A DNA stretch of 45,671 nucleotides from Multifurca ochricompacta (GCA_022496185.1 WTXG01000277.1:1-45671); one strand, 5' to 3'. Counted from the first letter of the stretch, positions 12,233 through 24,149 are shown. Program-made: numbers and translations. The notes: generated by a model not told the origin, from the letters alone.

Positions 12233-15200
12233 TCAAGCTTCTTTATCATCGAAAGTGGAGTCTTCTTCGAATGCTGCGAGGTCCTCTGGGCTGAGGAGGT
12301 CATCAAGTGGAATGTTAGAGTGCGACCGAGAATGATATGGAACAAGACGAAAGGCAGCGTAGCGAAGTCTTGAAATAGCACCATCAAGTTCTGCTAGACG
12401 AAAGGCTCCGTTGCGAGACCCATGAACCACGACCATCGGCCCAAAGTAACGAGGCTTGTGTTTGTGCGAAAAATCGTTTGCGCCCGCTGAGTTTTGAACC
12501 AAGACCAAATCTCCTGGACTAAAGGAGACGGTCTTGATGGTGTGAGCGTGCTGGCGCTCGAACTCTCTAGCGGACGCAAAACGACTTTTAAGGATGTTGG
12601 TTCGTATACTGGCGAGGTCTTCTTCTCGGGACTGGAGCTGTCGTGCGCGGATTGAGATAAGGTCGGAAGTTGCCATGGGGTGAGTGAGATCGGGGACGAG
12701 GAAGGTTGCGAGGATGATATCGAAAGGGAGAAGGGGTTCCACTCCATGAGCCATATAAAACGGGGAGAATCTGGTGGATTTGCGGATAGTTGCTCTGTCT
12801 GCCCAGAAAACGTGCGGCGCCACTATTGGCCACTTGGAGATGTCGCCTTTGCATGTTTTGACGATTGACTCCCGGATAGTGCGATGTTGTCGTTCGACGA
12901 TACCGTTGGCGCGAGAGTTGTAAGCCGAAATTCTGATGTGCTTGATACCAAACTTGCTAGCCAGCCAGTCTAATGCCGCGACAAAAGGTGTGCCATTGTC
13001 GGTAACGATTTCTTCGACAGCGCCCCATCGGCACAGGATGTCTTCGAATATGAAACTGCCAAGGGTGCGACCTGTCTCGGTCCGGAGAGCGTGCCATTCC
13101 GGCCAAGCAGTGAGTGAGCAACGAGCCTGAACGATGTAATGGAATCCGCTGGCGGAAGGCATATGCATGGTGTTGATGTACGCCTTTCGGAAGAGTGGAG
13201 CTGGAGGCGCGACGGTGGGAGGGATTCGGACTTTAGTTTCTTGACGGAGCTGGCAGTCATGACATGTCTTGATGAACCATTTGACATCGGTATCGAGAGA
13301 GGGCCACCAGAAGCGGTCAGTGAGGAATCGTCTTGTTGAATAAATACCCTTGTGTCCTAAGTCGTCATGTGCTGCACGAACGATTGAGAGGCGTTGTGAA
13401 GGGGGGATGTAGAGTTGATGGCGTCCAAGACTATTGTGTCGCCAGAGTCGTCCGTCGAGCAGAAAGAACTTGCGTGTCTTCTTCAAAAGCTTCTCGGAAT
13501 TACGATTATCGAGTCCATCTGGTAGCTTGAAGGTTGCCAAGTATTGTTGAATCCGAAGCATATCGGCGTCGGCATCTAGGGATTGAACAGAAGTAGGAAT
13601 GTCGGGAGATGGAATGGGAGAGCGTGCGCTTGCATTGAGTACCAAGGTTGGGGGATTGCCTAGACGAGTCTGCAGTCTATTAGCCCAAGTGGTCATCCAG
13701 ATACCAAGACAGAGTGTGTTGTCGATCCAATCTTCAGGGTCTTCTTCTTCTACGTCTTCTCCTTCTGCCGGTTCGCGTCTTGATAAGCCATCGGGACCGC
13801 GGTGTTTCTGAGCCGGGACATGGACTAATTTGAAGTTGAAGAGGAGGATGGCGGCGATCCACCTGTTGATGGCGGCGTTGGGTTGAATGTCGGGGTTGGC
13901 AATCATACCTTTGATGAATTGAGCATCCATTTCTACTACCAGATTTCGAATGCCGACGAGATAAAGGCGAAGGGCGCGAAGGGTTCGGAAAAGCCCATAT
14001 AGTTCGAGCTTCGCTTGAGAGTACCGAGATTCCCGTTCGTTCCACGAAATAGAGCCAAACCGAGCAGGGCGACGCTTGCCGTCAGTACAGTCCTGAGAGA
14101 GAATCCAGCCTACACCACGCCAAGATGAGTCAATAGCAAGGTAAACATTGTGATCAGAAGAGTAATCAATAGAGATGAGGGCCGGGGAATGGATGATTGC
14201 GTCCTTGAGAGTTTGCATGGCTTGAGCATGTTGTTCGTCCCATGAGAAAGCTTGTCCTTTGCGCGTAAGGTCGACTAGGGGTCTTGCGATGGAGGAGTAG
14301 TTCTTGATCCAGACTCGCATGTAACCGGCGATACCTAAGAAGGCCGAACATCAGTGGTGCATTTGCATGGTGGCCAATCGCGGATCTTGGCAATTTTGGA
14401 GTCGTCTGGAACACGGCCTTCATAAGTGCATTTGTGACCTAAGATGACGACTTCCGGAACGGCAATAAAAAGCTTTTGAGCCGAAACAGTTGAGCCTGCG
14501 CGGCGAAGGCGATGAAGGATGCGGTGCACGTCATTGAGGTGTTCCCAAATGAACCTTCGTATCCCGTCATTTCCGGGCATCGTCTCGTAGTTGTTGTCGA
14601 GGGTTTCATAACGGGTGGGCGGTCCTTTGATGCTGCAATCATCCATGAAGGGCCAGGCAACGTTGGGAATTTCGGGCTCGAGGAGGAATTTGACATCTTC
14701 GTGGAATATGGCGATCGCATTGGTCCAGCCCTGAGGAAGACAAGTAAGACGGACGGCGCCGATTGGTGACTGGATGGTGGTGAGGTCGCGCGAAGAGACG
14801 TCCAATGTTCGGTGATCGTAGCCAACAAAGAGATCAAGCATGGTATAGCAAGACCTTCCAGCCATAGCTTCTATCAACTGGTCAGCTAGAGGTGGAACTC
14901 CCGAGTTGCGAATAGTGACTGCGTTGAGGGGTTGAAGGTCATGTACTAGCCGAAGGGCCCCGCTTTTCTTTTTGACGCAAAACCATCTGGATCTGTATGA
15001 CGCGTCGGAATGTTCGTAAACTCCAGCTGCGAATTTGTCTTTGAATATCTGGATGACTTCTTCGATGATGCCGGAAGGAATAGGGATGTTGCGGTGCACC
15101 CAAGGAATGTGCTCGATAACAGGGATCTTAACTGGAGTAAAGTAGTCTTCGCGAAATCTCCCTTTTTCGTCCTCGGTCCAGGCTAGCCCGAGTTCATTGA

Positions 15201-16089
15201 TTTTGAGGATGTGTTGCAATAGTTTCAGCTCTTCCGGCCAAAGGAACTGGTAGCGATTGAGTTCTAAAGAGTCAAGACGTTCTTGTGTCAGGCGGATGCC
15301 GGAGGTGAATTTCGGAGGTTGTATCGGAAGGGAAGGAAGGGAGAGTAATGGATCGGAAGGAACGCGGCGAATGGTGCGGAAGTCTTCAGGCAAGGATGTG
15401 GGAACCGGTCGGACCTTCTTCGCAACTTTCTTGTAGGCTAGTGTTGAAACTGTGGGGCCGGAATCGTCAGGGGTGAAAGTAGCGATGTGATGGAGATGGA
15501 GAGCTTCGATGCGGGGAGGGGAAGCCTGAACAGCCAGAGCGAGTGTCCTGGAGAAGCCATCCTGGGCCTTGCGTGCACGAGAAATGATGGTTTCAACTCT
15601 TTTTGGATTGTAGGGGTCATGAATGCGGATTTCTACGCGTCCGTCTGGATGATCTTCAAGGCGGCACAGAAGGAGGTGGTGGAAGGGTCGGCCAAGCAGG
15701 AGGCGAAAAGGGGCGTGTTCCACTACGTGCGCATGAATTTTGAAGGAAACATTACCGATCCGCATAGCCAAGTTTTCAGCACAGCCTAAGGTTTCGCTCA
15801 GACTTCCATTTGCGCCTTCCATATTGAGCCGATTGTGTGTGTTGATGTGTACGCCTGCTTCCTGAGCCAAGTCCTTCCGTATAACAACTATTTGTGATCC
15901 TTGGTCCAATATGCCAGCTTCTGGAGCAGTGCCATTGACTAAGACGTCCACTTCTCTAAGGGGCAGTGAGAATTCGGGTGTGCGGCGTGTGGTGAGTTCT
16001 GGAATCGGGACTGATACTTCCTGTGCTGAGTCCAGGGTTTCTTCTATCCAGTTAGTCTCAACGCGTCGAGTGCGAAGCTTCTCAACCAT
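12233..16089 (-). pseudogene. pol: pol of the Ty3 element: protease, reverse transcriptase, RNase H, integrase (one frame break)
   Basis: The first reading frame runs 16089-14335. It contains an aspartic-protease-like GILDQGSQIVVI near 15890-15912 and the reverse transcriptase, including LVHDLQPLN, CLPQGWTNA and a PFMDDCSIKG active site (FMDD where YxDD is common). One base is missing near 14338 between TTDVR and FLGIAGYM, and the second frame (to 12233) continues. It has RNase H (LAIDSSWRGVGW) and an integrase with an HHCC finger (H..GHKG...CHDCQ), TDNGTPF and NGIVERQHR. The first integrase Asp, expected as DTM, reads NTM (codon AAC at 13172-13174). A chromatin- or DNA-binding-type C-terminal domain follows (FSPGDLVLVQN). 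A further frame break near 16085 separates MVEKLR from the preceding SAVIRKK. Confidence 0.9.
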
Positions 16090-17975
16090 TTCTTTCGAAT
16101 GACAGCGCTAGCAGCAAGGATGTGGGCCGGTGTTGTGAGGGCAAGCTTCCCTGTCATAAGCCAAGCAAAGAGTTCTTCTACTAGATGCTGATCCTCCAGG
16201 GAAGACTGATATCGGTATTGAGGGGCAGTTCGTGGGACTATAGGACCGGCATATGGGGCGGCACTAGGGTTTATACCTGTGTTAGCTGGAGTCACGGAAG
16301 CAGTGGGAACGGCTGGTCAGGAGTCGTGATTTTGGGTGGGGCTGGTGTGATTGGTTTTTCTAACTTTGTCGTGGCTGCTGGGGTTAGTTCTTGCATCTTT
16401 GAGGCCTTGGCTTGTCTCTTCTTCCTTTCAGTGGCGAATACTTGAAAAATATCCATACCATCTTCATCACTGTCGTCTTCTGACTCCAAAGGGCTATGGT
16501 CGGGTTCTGTGACTTCCTCAATATGAGCTGCTGTCGTGGGTTGAATTCTGAAGGTCTGAATGACCAGTGTTTGGTGAGGGGGAGTGTCGCGTGAAAAGGC
16601 TGTGGTGGAGGGGTTGCTATGGTTGGCTAACCACTCGTCTATGCTGGCCTGCAGTCCTTGATTCGCGCCATTCATCGGGATTGGTTGTCCGTTGGGCAAG
16701 CTGATGCGATTGTTGACTATTGAAGCTCGACCAGAATCGATATATTCTTCAGTGGTTTTGCACTGCCTAATGCGATGTCCAGTCTTGGCGCAGAATGCGC
16801 ATCCTTCTGTGGGATCAGCACGGCGACGGAAGAATATGGCCTTTGCAGCACTTAGATTGGGAGGGATGGTAGGAGGAGCTGACTGAACAGGTGGTGGCTG
16901 ATGGTATGAAGGAGTCGTCACAGGTGCTTGATGGTATGAGGGAGTTGCCACAGGTGCTTGATGATACGAAGGGGTGCCACAGGTGCTTGATAAAACATGG
17001 ATTGGTGACCGAAGTTGGGCTTAGGGAGTGACTGGACGAGGGCAGGGTATCGGTGCTGGAATCGTAAGTACAGCCCGGCGTAGGCTGGATCGCTAGGGGA
17101 TAGGGCATGGATCTTCTTTGAGAGCTCTTCGATCTCCTGGTCCTCCTGGTTGCGCGAAGGCTGGTGGCGATCCTCCTGATTCGAACGTTCTGCGGCGGCG
17201 CGGTAGACTTCCTGTCGTGGCCTGTTGTCTCGGGATCTATGATTGGAGGGGATGCGGTCTCGGTCATTCATCCTCAAGTCTCGTGCTTCTTGGCCGAACC
17301 ACTGCTGGAGAACTGGATCAGATTTGATGTTGTCTTCAGGAGGAGTAGTGTCCCATTCATCTTCAGAGCTGAATGCGTTGAATTGTCCACTCGCGAATTC
17401 GGCGCAGGCTACTTCAAGCACATCTTCATAGTTGAAGGGCTCTCCTTTGGGGTGTCGGGGGTGGTCGCTAATGAGTCGGTGATACAAACATCGTCGGTCG
17501 TCTGGATGAAATCCCTTCCAGAAGGCATTGTCGCTTCTTCATCGGTGAGGCGGCGTGAGCTGATCAGCGGTTGAGCAAACAGTAGGAACCTTTTGTAATA
17601 TGTTCTGACATCGCCTTCATCAGCCATTCGCTTTCTAGAAGATAATTTGACTAAGTCCCGAAGACGTTGTTTGGAGTACCGATTTTTAAGGGATGCTTCA
17701 GTGTAGACCTTCTCAAGAGACTTTCTGAAAATAACCCAGTCCTTGACACTGTAGCCGTCTAAGAACTGCCAGAGGTCGCCTTGCTCAGGTGGGACATATC
17801 TGAGGACTTGTTCTACCATTTGCTGATTTGTGAGTCCCGCCGCGCTAGCCAGGTTTTCGTACTCTCTGAGGAAGTTCTCGATGTGGTCACCCGGTTGGTC
17901 GCCAAAGAAGGGTGCCTTGTTAGATCGAGGGGGTGGCATTCCTGCAAGACCGAGGACAGCAATTTTCGATGACAT
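16086..17975 (-). pseudogene. gag: gag of the Ty3 element, broken into frames
   Basis: Gag begins near 17975 (MSSKIAVLGLAG) with a capsid-like region (FFGDQPGDHIENFLREYEN). The frame changes at about 17530, where DEEA should be followed by FWKGFHPDDRR, and again near 16976 within a repeated APVxTPSYHQ segment. The next frame carries a CCHC zinc knuckle, CAFCAKTGHRIRQC, near 16766-16807. Another break near 16305 leads into a short linker (LVEELFAWLMTGKL) that joins protease. Gag would form the virus-like particle and bind the RNA. Because there are four breaks in this region, I read them as decay and not as programmed frameshifting. Confidence 0.85.
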
Positions 17976-18603
17976 GGTTTGTGCAAGGGGCGGTGCTGTA
18001 GTGTTCTGATTGAAAGGGACTGGGGGCTGTACTGGAAGCGAAGATCGTCTTTGAATAAGGGTGATGGCGGTGAGGATGGTTCGAATCCTGACGGGGTAGT
18101 GGGTGAATCGAGGAAGGAGGCTGGCCTTAGCTTGAATGCCGTAGTGTCGGATGGGAGGGGGAATGTCGAGGTGGCTGGAAGCGTTTCTTGGAACGACGGG
18201 CTAGGGATCCTAGAAGCTAGTGCAGAAGCGACGCGGAGGTGGGGACTGTAGATGGAGTGGGACTAGAGGAGATCGGGAAGAAAGCTGATTGATTGCGTTG
18301 GAGACTAAGGCGGAGAAAGGAACAGAATAGCTAGGGGCTATGCTCGCTTCTGAAGTGGCTTGAAGGATGGAGGGCGGTGAAACTAGATCGGGGCGAGCTG
18401 TGTTATCAGATGATGTCGATTGTGCAGGAGATGGGGGTCTAGATTGTTCTGACGAGACTGCCGAAGCTCTAGAAGATGTCAAAGCTTTTCTAGTAACTCT
18501 TGTTGATGGTATTCTGGGCGGTATGATGTTTTGTCGGTGCATAGACAAGTCGCAGGTGCGACTCAAGAGCAAAGAGGAGGGGTGGTCAAGGGGAAACTAA
18601 GAA

Positions 18604-18626
18604 CTTGCCTCACTGGGGCAGCCAAT
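18604..18626 (-). other. Primer-binding site of the Ty3 element
   Basis: Directly inside the 5' LTR, the element-sense sequence reads TTGGCTGCCCCAGTGAGG. It begins with TGG, as expected for a site pairing with a tRNA 3' CCA end. I could not identify the tRNA. Confidence 0.6.
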
Positions 18627-18627
18627 T

Positions 18628-19278
18628 TGTACGGACGTGGTCCGCGGTGAGTAAGAGGCAAAGCGCGTTTCCCGAGAGGAGAGAGAGAGACAGAGGAGAG
18701 AGGAGGAAGGAAGAAACCCAGGATAACTTTGATGTCGAAGGAGAGATGTCGTTGTACTTTTTGAACTTGCAAATACGTGCTTGCTGGTTCCGTTTGACCT
18801 TGCGCTGGACGATGTTGAGGTTCTTTAGCACACAGAAGAGAAAAGAGAGAGAGAGAGAGATTCCTAGGTTGCTTGTTCACTGGCTGGTCTACTACAAGCA
18901 TTGTATGTACCTTTATATACTTGTGGAGAGACCTAGCTGAAGGAATGTTTTTGAAAATAAACAGAGGTGAAGCCATGTGGGGTGAACGAAAGTGGAATAA
19001 GTAAAAGGGAGTAAGGGAGAAACCGGGTAGCTGGGTGTACGGAAAAGAATAGGCAGGCGGCCCGGAACGCGCACAATCCCTGTAATATGCTAAGTAAAAT
19101 TACTTGTACCATAGATCAATCACGCTTTGCACCGGTGTCAGAGTCTGTCCGAAACTAAAGTCAGGCAAATGTTAGAAAATTTATTGACAGTATAGTATGG
19201 AAGAATGAGAGCAAACGGGTCCTGCCAGAAGTGGTGATGACCGGAGGTTTCGCGTCCAACGCCCGAGCCATCCTTACA
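18628..19278 (-). repeat. 5' LTR of the Ty3 element
   Basis: It is 651 bases and about 99.5% identical to the left LTR. Because gag starts just to its left on the minus strand, this is the promoter-bearing LTR. The CT-rich and AG-rich tracts (18675-18715 and 18840-18860) are shared by both LTRs. Confidence 0.96.
18911..18919 (-). promoter_or_regulatory. TATA box in the 5' LTR
   Basis: Element-sense TATATAAAG lies in the middle of the LTR, with a typical spacing to a downstream transcribed part. The same box is in the 3' LTR at 11831-11839. It probably directs transcription of the element. Confidence 0.55.
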
Positions 19279-19457
19279 CTGTCTCGTGCAACGGAGTCCA
19301 CCTCACCATGCTCCGTACATTGACATCCGCTCCATACTTGAGCAGCACCTTTGCCACATTGACGCAATTCCCCATAGATGCAATATATAACGGGGCAGAA
19401 TTCGGGTCTCCACCATTCATGGAATTTACATCCTGTGACCGCATAGTGATTAGCCAT

Positions 19458-20752
19458 TAGGGCTGCGCGCCGTCCGTTTGACGGTGACGGCCGTCTATTT
19501 GACGGTGAGGGACGGGTACGGCTGACCCGTACACCTACCGTTTTCTGCACTCACTGGATCGCTGACGGTACGGTACGGGTACGGTACGGCCGTTTTACGG
19601 TATACGGTAGTAGACGGTATTACTAGAGAAAATTAAGTTGAGCAGGATAGCATGAACAAGAAGCTTAGAGCAATAAAGCAACAAATAGGCGTATTCTTGG
19701 GGCTATTCTACACCTTTTTATGTAGTTTATGAGTACAATACCCAACAATCAACTTTACCAGCCATAATCTGAAACTCATAGAGGGACTTCAAGCATTTCA
19801 TTTGCTTCTGTGAGCATGAGTAGTGTAAACAGGGCATACTGGAACATGACATTCCTCAATAAATGGAATTGTAGGTAAATTATCACAAAAGAGACATCAG
19901 AGAAACAATACCAAAACATGCCCCAAAAGGGGGCATCCAAAAACTATATTCGGGCTTGCACAAGGCAACTCCTGAAGCCAAGTGTGGTACATGCGAGCAT
20001 ACCTCCAACTGGACTCTGGCAGACCAAAATTCAATTACAATAAGGCAAAAATCAAATATCTAGACTAATAGACAGCTCAATGACCCAGTGCAGTATCACC
20101 TTGCATGCGTGCAAGATGCAGCCGCTTCTTGTCAGGCAACGGAGGGAGATCGTGCCCCATCCACTAATCTAATCTGCTCCGCTCCATAATCCATAATATT
20201 GAGATGGGCCGGTTGCGACCGGATTGTTAGGAACCGGGGACCGGACAGCCAGGCTCCTGTGGACTCAATCTCATGATCATGATAAGATAATCTAAAGTGC
20301 GTCAGATAATGATTCAGAGACATTGCACGCACAACACATTCCTTCTGTCTTGTCACATTTAAATAACTATATTTATTCTACTTATTGTCATGCTCCTCTG
20401 AGCAGTATAAAAGGTCACTATTCTGTACATGTTCACTTCAGTTTTGACCACATAAACTGAAGTGAGTATTAGTTAGTTTATCTTATCTCTTATCTTTACC
20501 ATATTTAGCTAACACTTATCTGCTATCTAAATAGGTAAAGATACTATAGTGGGGGAGTTTTGGTGGCTTAATGACAAGATTAAAACTCATTCAGTCAATG
20601 CCGTCTACGGCCGTTTTTTGACGGGTTTGGATGGCGTTTTCCGTACCCGTAACCGTCCGTCTCGATGATTGACTTGAGCTGCTACGGTACGGGTACGGCA
20701 CCATACTACGGCACCGTCATACCGTAAGCTACAGGTACGGCGCGCAGCCCTA
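19458..20752. mobile_element. Non-autonomous hAT-like DNA transposon, 1295 bases (hAT-A)
   Basis: Perfect 16-base terminal inverted repeats begin TAGGGCTGCGCGCCGT. The 8-base target duplication TTAGCCAT lies at 19450-19457 and 20753-20760, and the paralogous NLR copy 4 has a single TTAGCCAT near 33328. An 8-base duplication with TAGGG ends is typical of hAT elements. Subterminal regions (about 19485-19620 and 20595-20740) are packed with ACGG and ACGGGTACGG motifs in both orientations, likely transposase-binding sites. The AT-rich centre has no ORF that looks like a transposase, so movement would need an enzyme encoded elsewhere. Confidence 0.9.
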
Positions 20753-23594
20753 TTAGCCATTCCGCCACCCCACTGAAGTCGCTTTCTGCCGCGAAGAATA
20801 ATGGTCCCTGTATTGGCTGAGAAGGCTTTTCCAGAATCGCCCCTTCCTTGCCTTTCATCTTTTTAATCCAAATCCACATCGCAAAGTGTGGTTCATCTGG
20901 GTCGAACACCTCTTTCATCCCTTCGTCCATGTATAACGCCACATTTTCGAATTTCGCATGATCCACCCAGTGCTTGCCAGCATAAGTAGCAAGTGGAAAC
21001 TGTTTAATAGGGTGTTTGTTGATGTGCCCATTTAGGTGCAGTAAAACCGCAAGGCAGGCTCGTGCGACAATCAGATGCGCGGGTTCAAGGGGAATGTAGT
21101 AGCGTGAGATACGTCCTCTTGCTAATCGCTCCGATGTCAAGAACTCCTTGACAGAGAAGTGAGAAAATTGAACAACCGGGGATCCGTCCACATTTACGAC
21201 CATCAGTAAACTCGAGCAGGTAGAGAGAATAGCATCCCCTGCATTCTCAGGCCGCCAATCTGCCTCGAATCTTGCATTTTCCCCTTCTTTGAAATCGAAC
21301 GCCAGGAACTCTGCAAGCTCTTCGACACGGAACGGCCGAGAAGCAACTGTGACACATTGCAACAGACGATGAGCATATGCCCAAGTCTCGTCGTCGATAT
21401 CTTGTAACGTGCGCTCGTATGTTTCGTCCAGCGTCCCAGGTAACTCTTCCAGAGCACGCCGGATTCGTCCTGGAAGACAACGACGGAGTTTGTCCAATTG
21501 GCAATACACCCATCGGAACCTGTCCCATCAAGTGAGTGACTTGCACCTGCAAGAGTTCATCTCGACCGATCCCTCACATTCCATCAGCTTCTTCACACAA
21601 CTTATTGATCACCAGTTCTTTATCCTCCTTTCGCCACTGACGTGTTTTTGTATCCGAATTGATAAACGAGTTGATATACGAGTTGATGTCCTCTGTTTGT
21701 CCACTCTCATCATGGAGAGACACAGAATGAGACGCTAAAGGTTTTAGAATATCTTTGATGTCTGCCTCGGGGCGACTCGTAACAGAAATATGTATGTGAG
21801 GGTAGCCTAGTTTCACAAGTCCCTTCATGATCTCAAGGACACTTTCTCGTGGTGACGGTGTCCCAGTACCCCTAGGGCATTCATCAAGCCCATCCGCGAT
21901 GATGTATATTGGGCCTTGTCCAGAGAGCGTCAGCATGTCCTCGAGGGATTCGGCAAGGGAATCGTCGCTTGGCTGCTTTGAGCCAGCGTCATGAATCGAA
22001 TATAAGCGAGAAAGGATGTGGGAACAAGAATCAGACTGAGCAGAGAGCTGGATAAGAAGAGAAGTGAGGAAGCCGCGCGTATCTTGCTTTGCGGTATCCC
22101 TGAAATCAAAGTAATAGTATGCAAGACACGCCAGGCCTGCTTCTCGCATTTTGGTAATTTCATGAATTAGTGCAGAGCTAGTGGATCATGTCAGCGCGTC
22201 AATAGCGATGCGACGTATGAGCACACCAAAGGACACTCTTCCCTGAACCAGCTACAGAATCAGGGTGATCGATATCAATGGGAGCAATACATGCAAAGAG
22301 TGGGAGTGGAAAAACATACGCTTTCCGTGAATCCACAATAACGAACCCGTGCCTTTCCATTCTGGAAAAGTGTTGCCATCGATGAACCATGAACCACTTC
22401 CGACGTGCTGACATTTCCGTGCGATGTTGTGGTTTTTCGATGGGTCTGGAGGAGACAGCCAGATTCTGAAATCCTTCTGCAGCTCTTCACCTAAATATCA
22501 CATTCTCTCAGGAATAATGCCCTGCCAGTGCCAGGAACTAAAAAAAACGCACGTCTCGACTTGTTTATGTCATTCGCCATTTCTTGAATCATCACTTGTC
22601 AATCTCATTATTATCTCTTTTCCGAGTGCACCAGGGCGAGAGAAAACATACTCAGTGCCTTCTGCATACCCTCTACTGATGCCTTGCCATCTACATGCCC
22701 AAGTATTACTCAGTACGCCGTCATCACTCATTCATGAAAATTTCCGTACCATCCATTACCACTTTCATAGTCTTGAAAAGTCCATAGACCACTTCTAGAG
22801 TCTGCGCAGCGGTTGTCCGTGCTTCCTCATGCGTAAGTCGGTCTAATCTCTGTACCACCGCCTCGATATCATTTTCTCCTAACAGCTTCTTTCCAAATTT
22901 CTCTGCGCGAACTCAAAGTTATCCTTATGTTCTATATCACAACTCGCCATCTGCACTTACTCAATCTCCCTTCCTTGACCTGTTGCGTCGCAAGCGCCAA
23001 TGTAGACAGAACCTCGACCAGTATTTTCACAATTATTTCATTTATTGCTGACGTTGACGGAATTTTGGTGTAAATATCAAGCCGTCGGAGAAACAGTTCG
23101 GTGGATTCAAAGAGATCGACAAGTGCATCATAGCTCGCGCTAATGTCTTTGATTGCCTGATAACGACTGATATTAGATGATAATGATGAGAAGAGGCTAA
23201 GAAGGGTGTACATACAGCGAGGAGGACACCAATGCCAGCAAAAATGGCTTTTGCAGGTGGAAAAGGCTATAGAACGAGAGTTATAGTAGAGCTTGTTATT
23301 CACAGTAGCACCCACGAGGCCAATACCCTCTCCGAGAATTCCGCTGGTAGAAAGGGTGTACAGGACGTGAACGGTCCCCTTGAGGAATTTGATCAATTTT
23401 CCATCGTCACCTCTAAATTTGTGGAAAGCTTGTGCTTCCTGTTGAAGTACGGCGAGAACGGAGTCGGCAGAACTGCAGGTTTTCAGCTTGGCGGTGAGGG
23501 GATGGTCAATGAGGATTGTTCCCGCCTTGATCTGATACTCGCTCAAGGCAGTCTGAAAAAGAGATTGGAGATCTGAAGAGGTGGTTGAGGACAT

Positions 23595-24149
23595 CGGTTA
23601 CCGATGAGGATTTGATGTGTCTGTCCCCACACAGGGAACGATGGCGCTTAGTTGTAATGCGGCCGCATTCGTGGTAGGCGCACAAAAATTAGGAGTGAGT
23701 GGCAAGACTGGTACGACTGTTGGAACCTCGCCACGACTGTTGGGACCTCTCCACGAAGAAGCTTGCTCGCAAACGAAGCTCTCGCTCGGCAGCCGTCTTT
23801 GCAGGGAACCCAATCCCAGCCTGGCTGGAAATCCCTTGTCCTTGCGGGGTCGTCCCAATTTCTATCGTTTGTGTATTCAGCTCTTTTCTGCATCCGATCC
23901 AAGCTGGCAAATCCTTCAACTCTCGGACAAACGGAACATCTTCCGGACTGGGTCCATCTATCCCCGCATCCTTATCAGATCTCTCACGAACCCATCACTC
24001 TCCCACACTCACTCTCTTACTGCCCACAACTAATAAGGTGATCATTTTCTGACCAATCCCGAACATCATTTACATCGTCCTGTTGTCACCTCAATGTCTG
24101 TATGTACGCTGCCGCAGCCCAGGAAAGCGACAAACTCATCTCCAATTTT
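23595..24149. other. Upstream region of NLR copy 3
   Basis: It is co-linear with 36159-37230 in unit 2 once the hAT-B insertion there is removed. A short direct repeat, TTGGAACCTCGCCACGA / TTGGGACCTCTCCACGA, lies at about 23719-23756. Only one copy of this motif is seen in unit 2 (36871-36890). Several overlapping ORFs cross this stretch, but none has a recognisable domain. The NLR copy 3 promoter should lie here. Confidence 0.45.

Larger units (their letters stand above)
11548..19278 (-). mobile_element. Ty3-type LTR retrotransposon, complete but decayed, 7.73 kb
   Basis: Two 651-base LTRs flank gag and pol sequence read on the minus strand. The target-site duplication is 4 bases, CTGT: the left flank ends TTGCTGT, the right flank begins CTGTCTCG, and the paralogous empty site near 33157 reads TTGCTGTCTCG. 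The order protease, reverse transcriptase, RNase H, integrase places it in Ty3/gypsy. The element lies in the last exon of NLR copy 3 in the same orientation as the gene. It carries five frame breaks and a substitution at the first integrase catalytic position, so it is unlikely to be autonomous. Confidence 0.95.
11110..23594 (-). pseudogene. NACHT-ankyrin NLR gene interrupted by two transposons (NLR copy 3)
   Basis: The gene starts at 23594 (MSSTTSSDLQ) and follows the exon plan of copy 2. Exon 1 ends at IGL before a GTGGGT donor. The P-loop GSGKS exon is near 22240, and the NACHT exon (about 22163-21580) has Walker B IYIIADGLDECP. The last exon begins at 21519. A 1295-base hAT-like element (19458-20752) splits this last exon, and a 7731-base Ty3 retrotransposon (11548-19278) splits it again. 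With both removed, the ankyrin frame runs on to a TAG at 11110-11112, where copy 4 has AAG and continues for nine more residues. I saw no frameshift outside the insertions, so it was probably functional until the transposons arrived. Walker B has DGLDEC instead of the DALDEC of copies 1 and 2. Confidence 0.88.

Noticed and set aside
14335..17975. Programmed ribosomal frameshifting in gag-pol
   Set aside because: There are five breaks, several inside conserved domains, and no repeated slippery heptamer. Decay or assembly indels explain them better.
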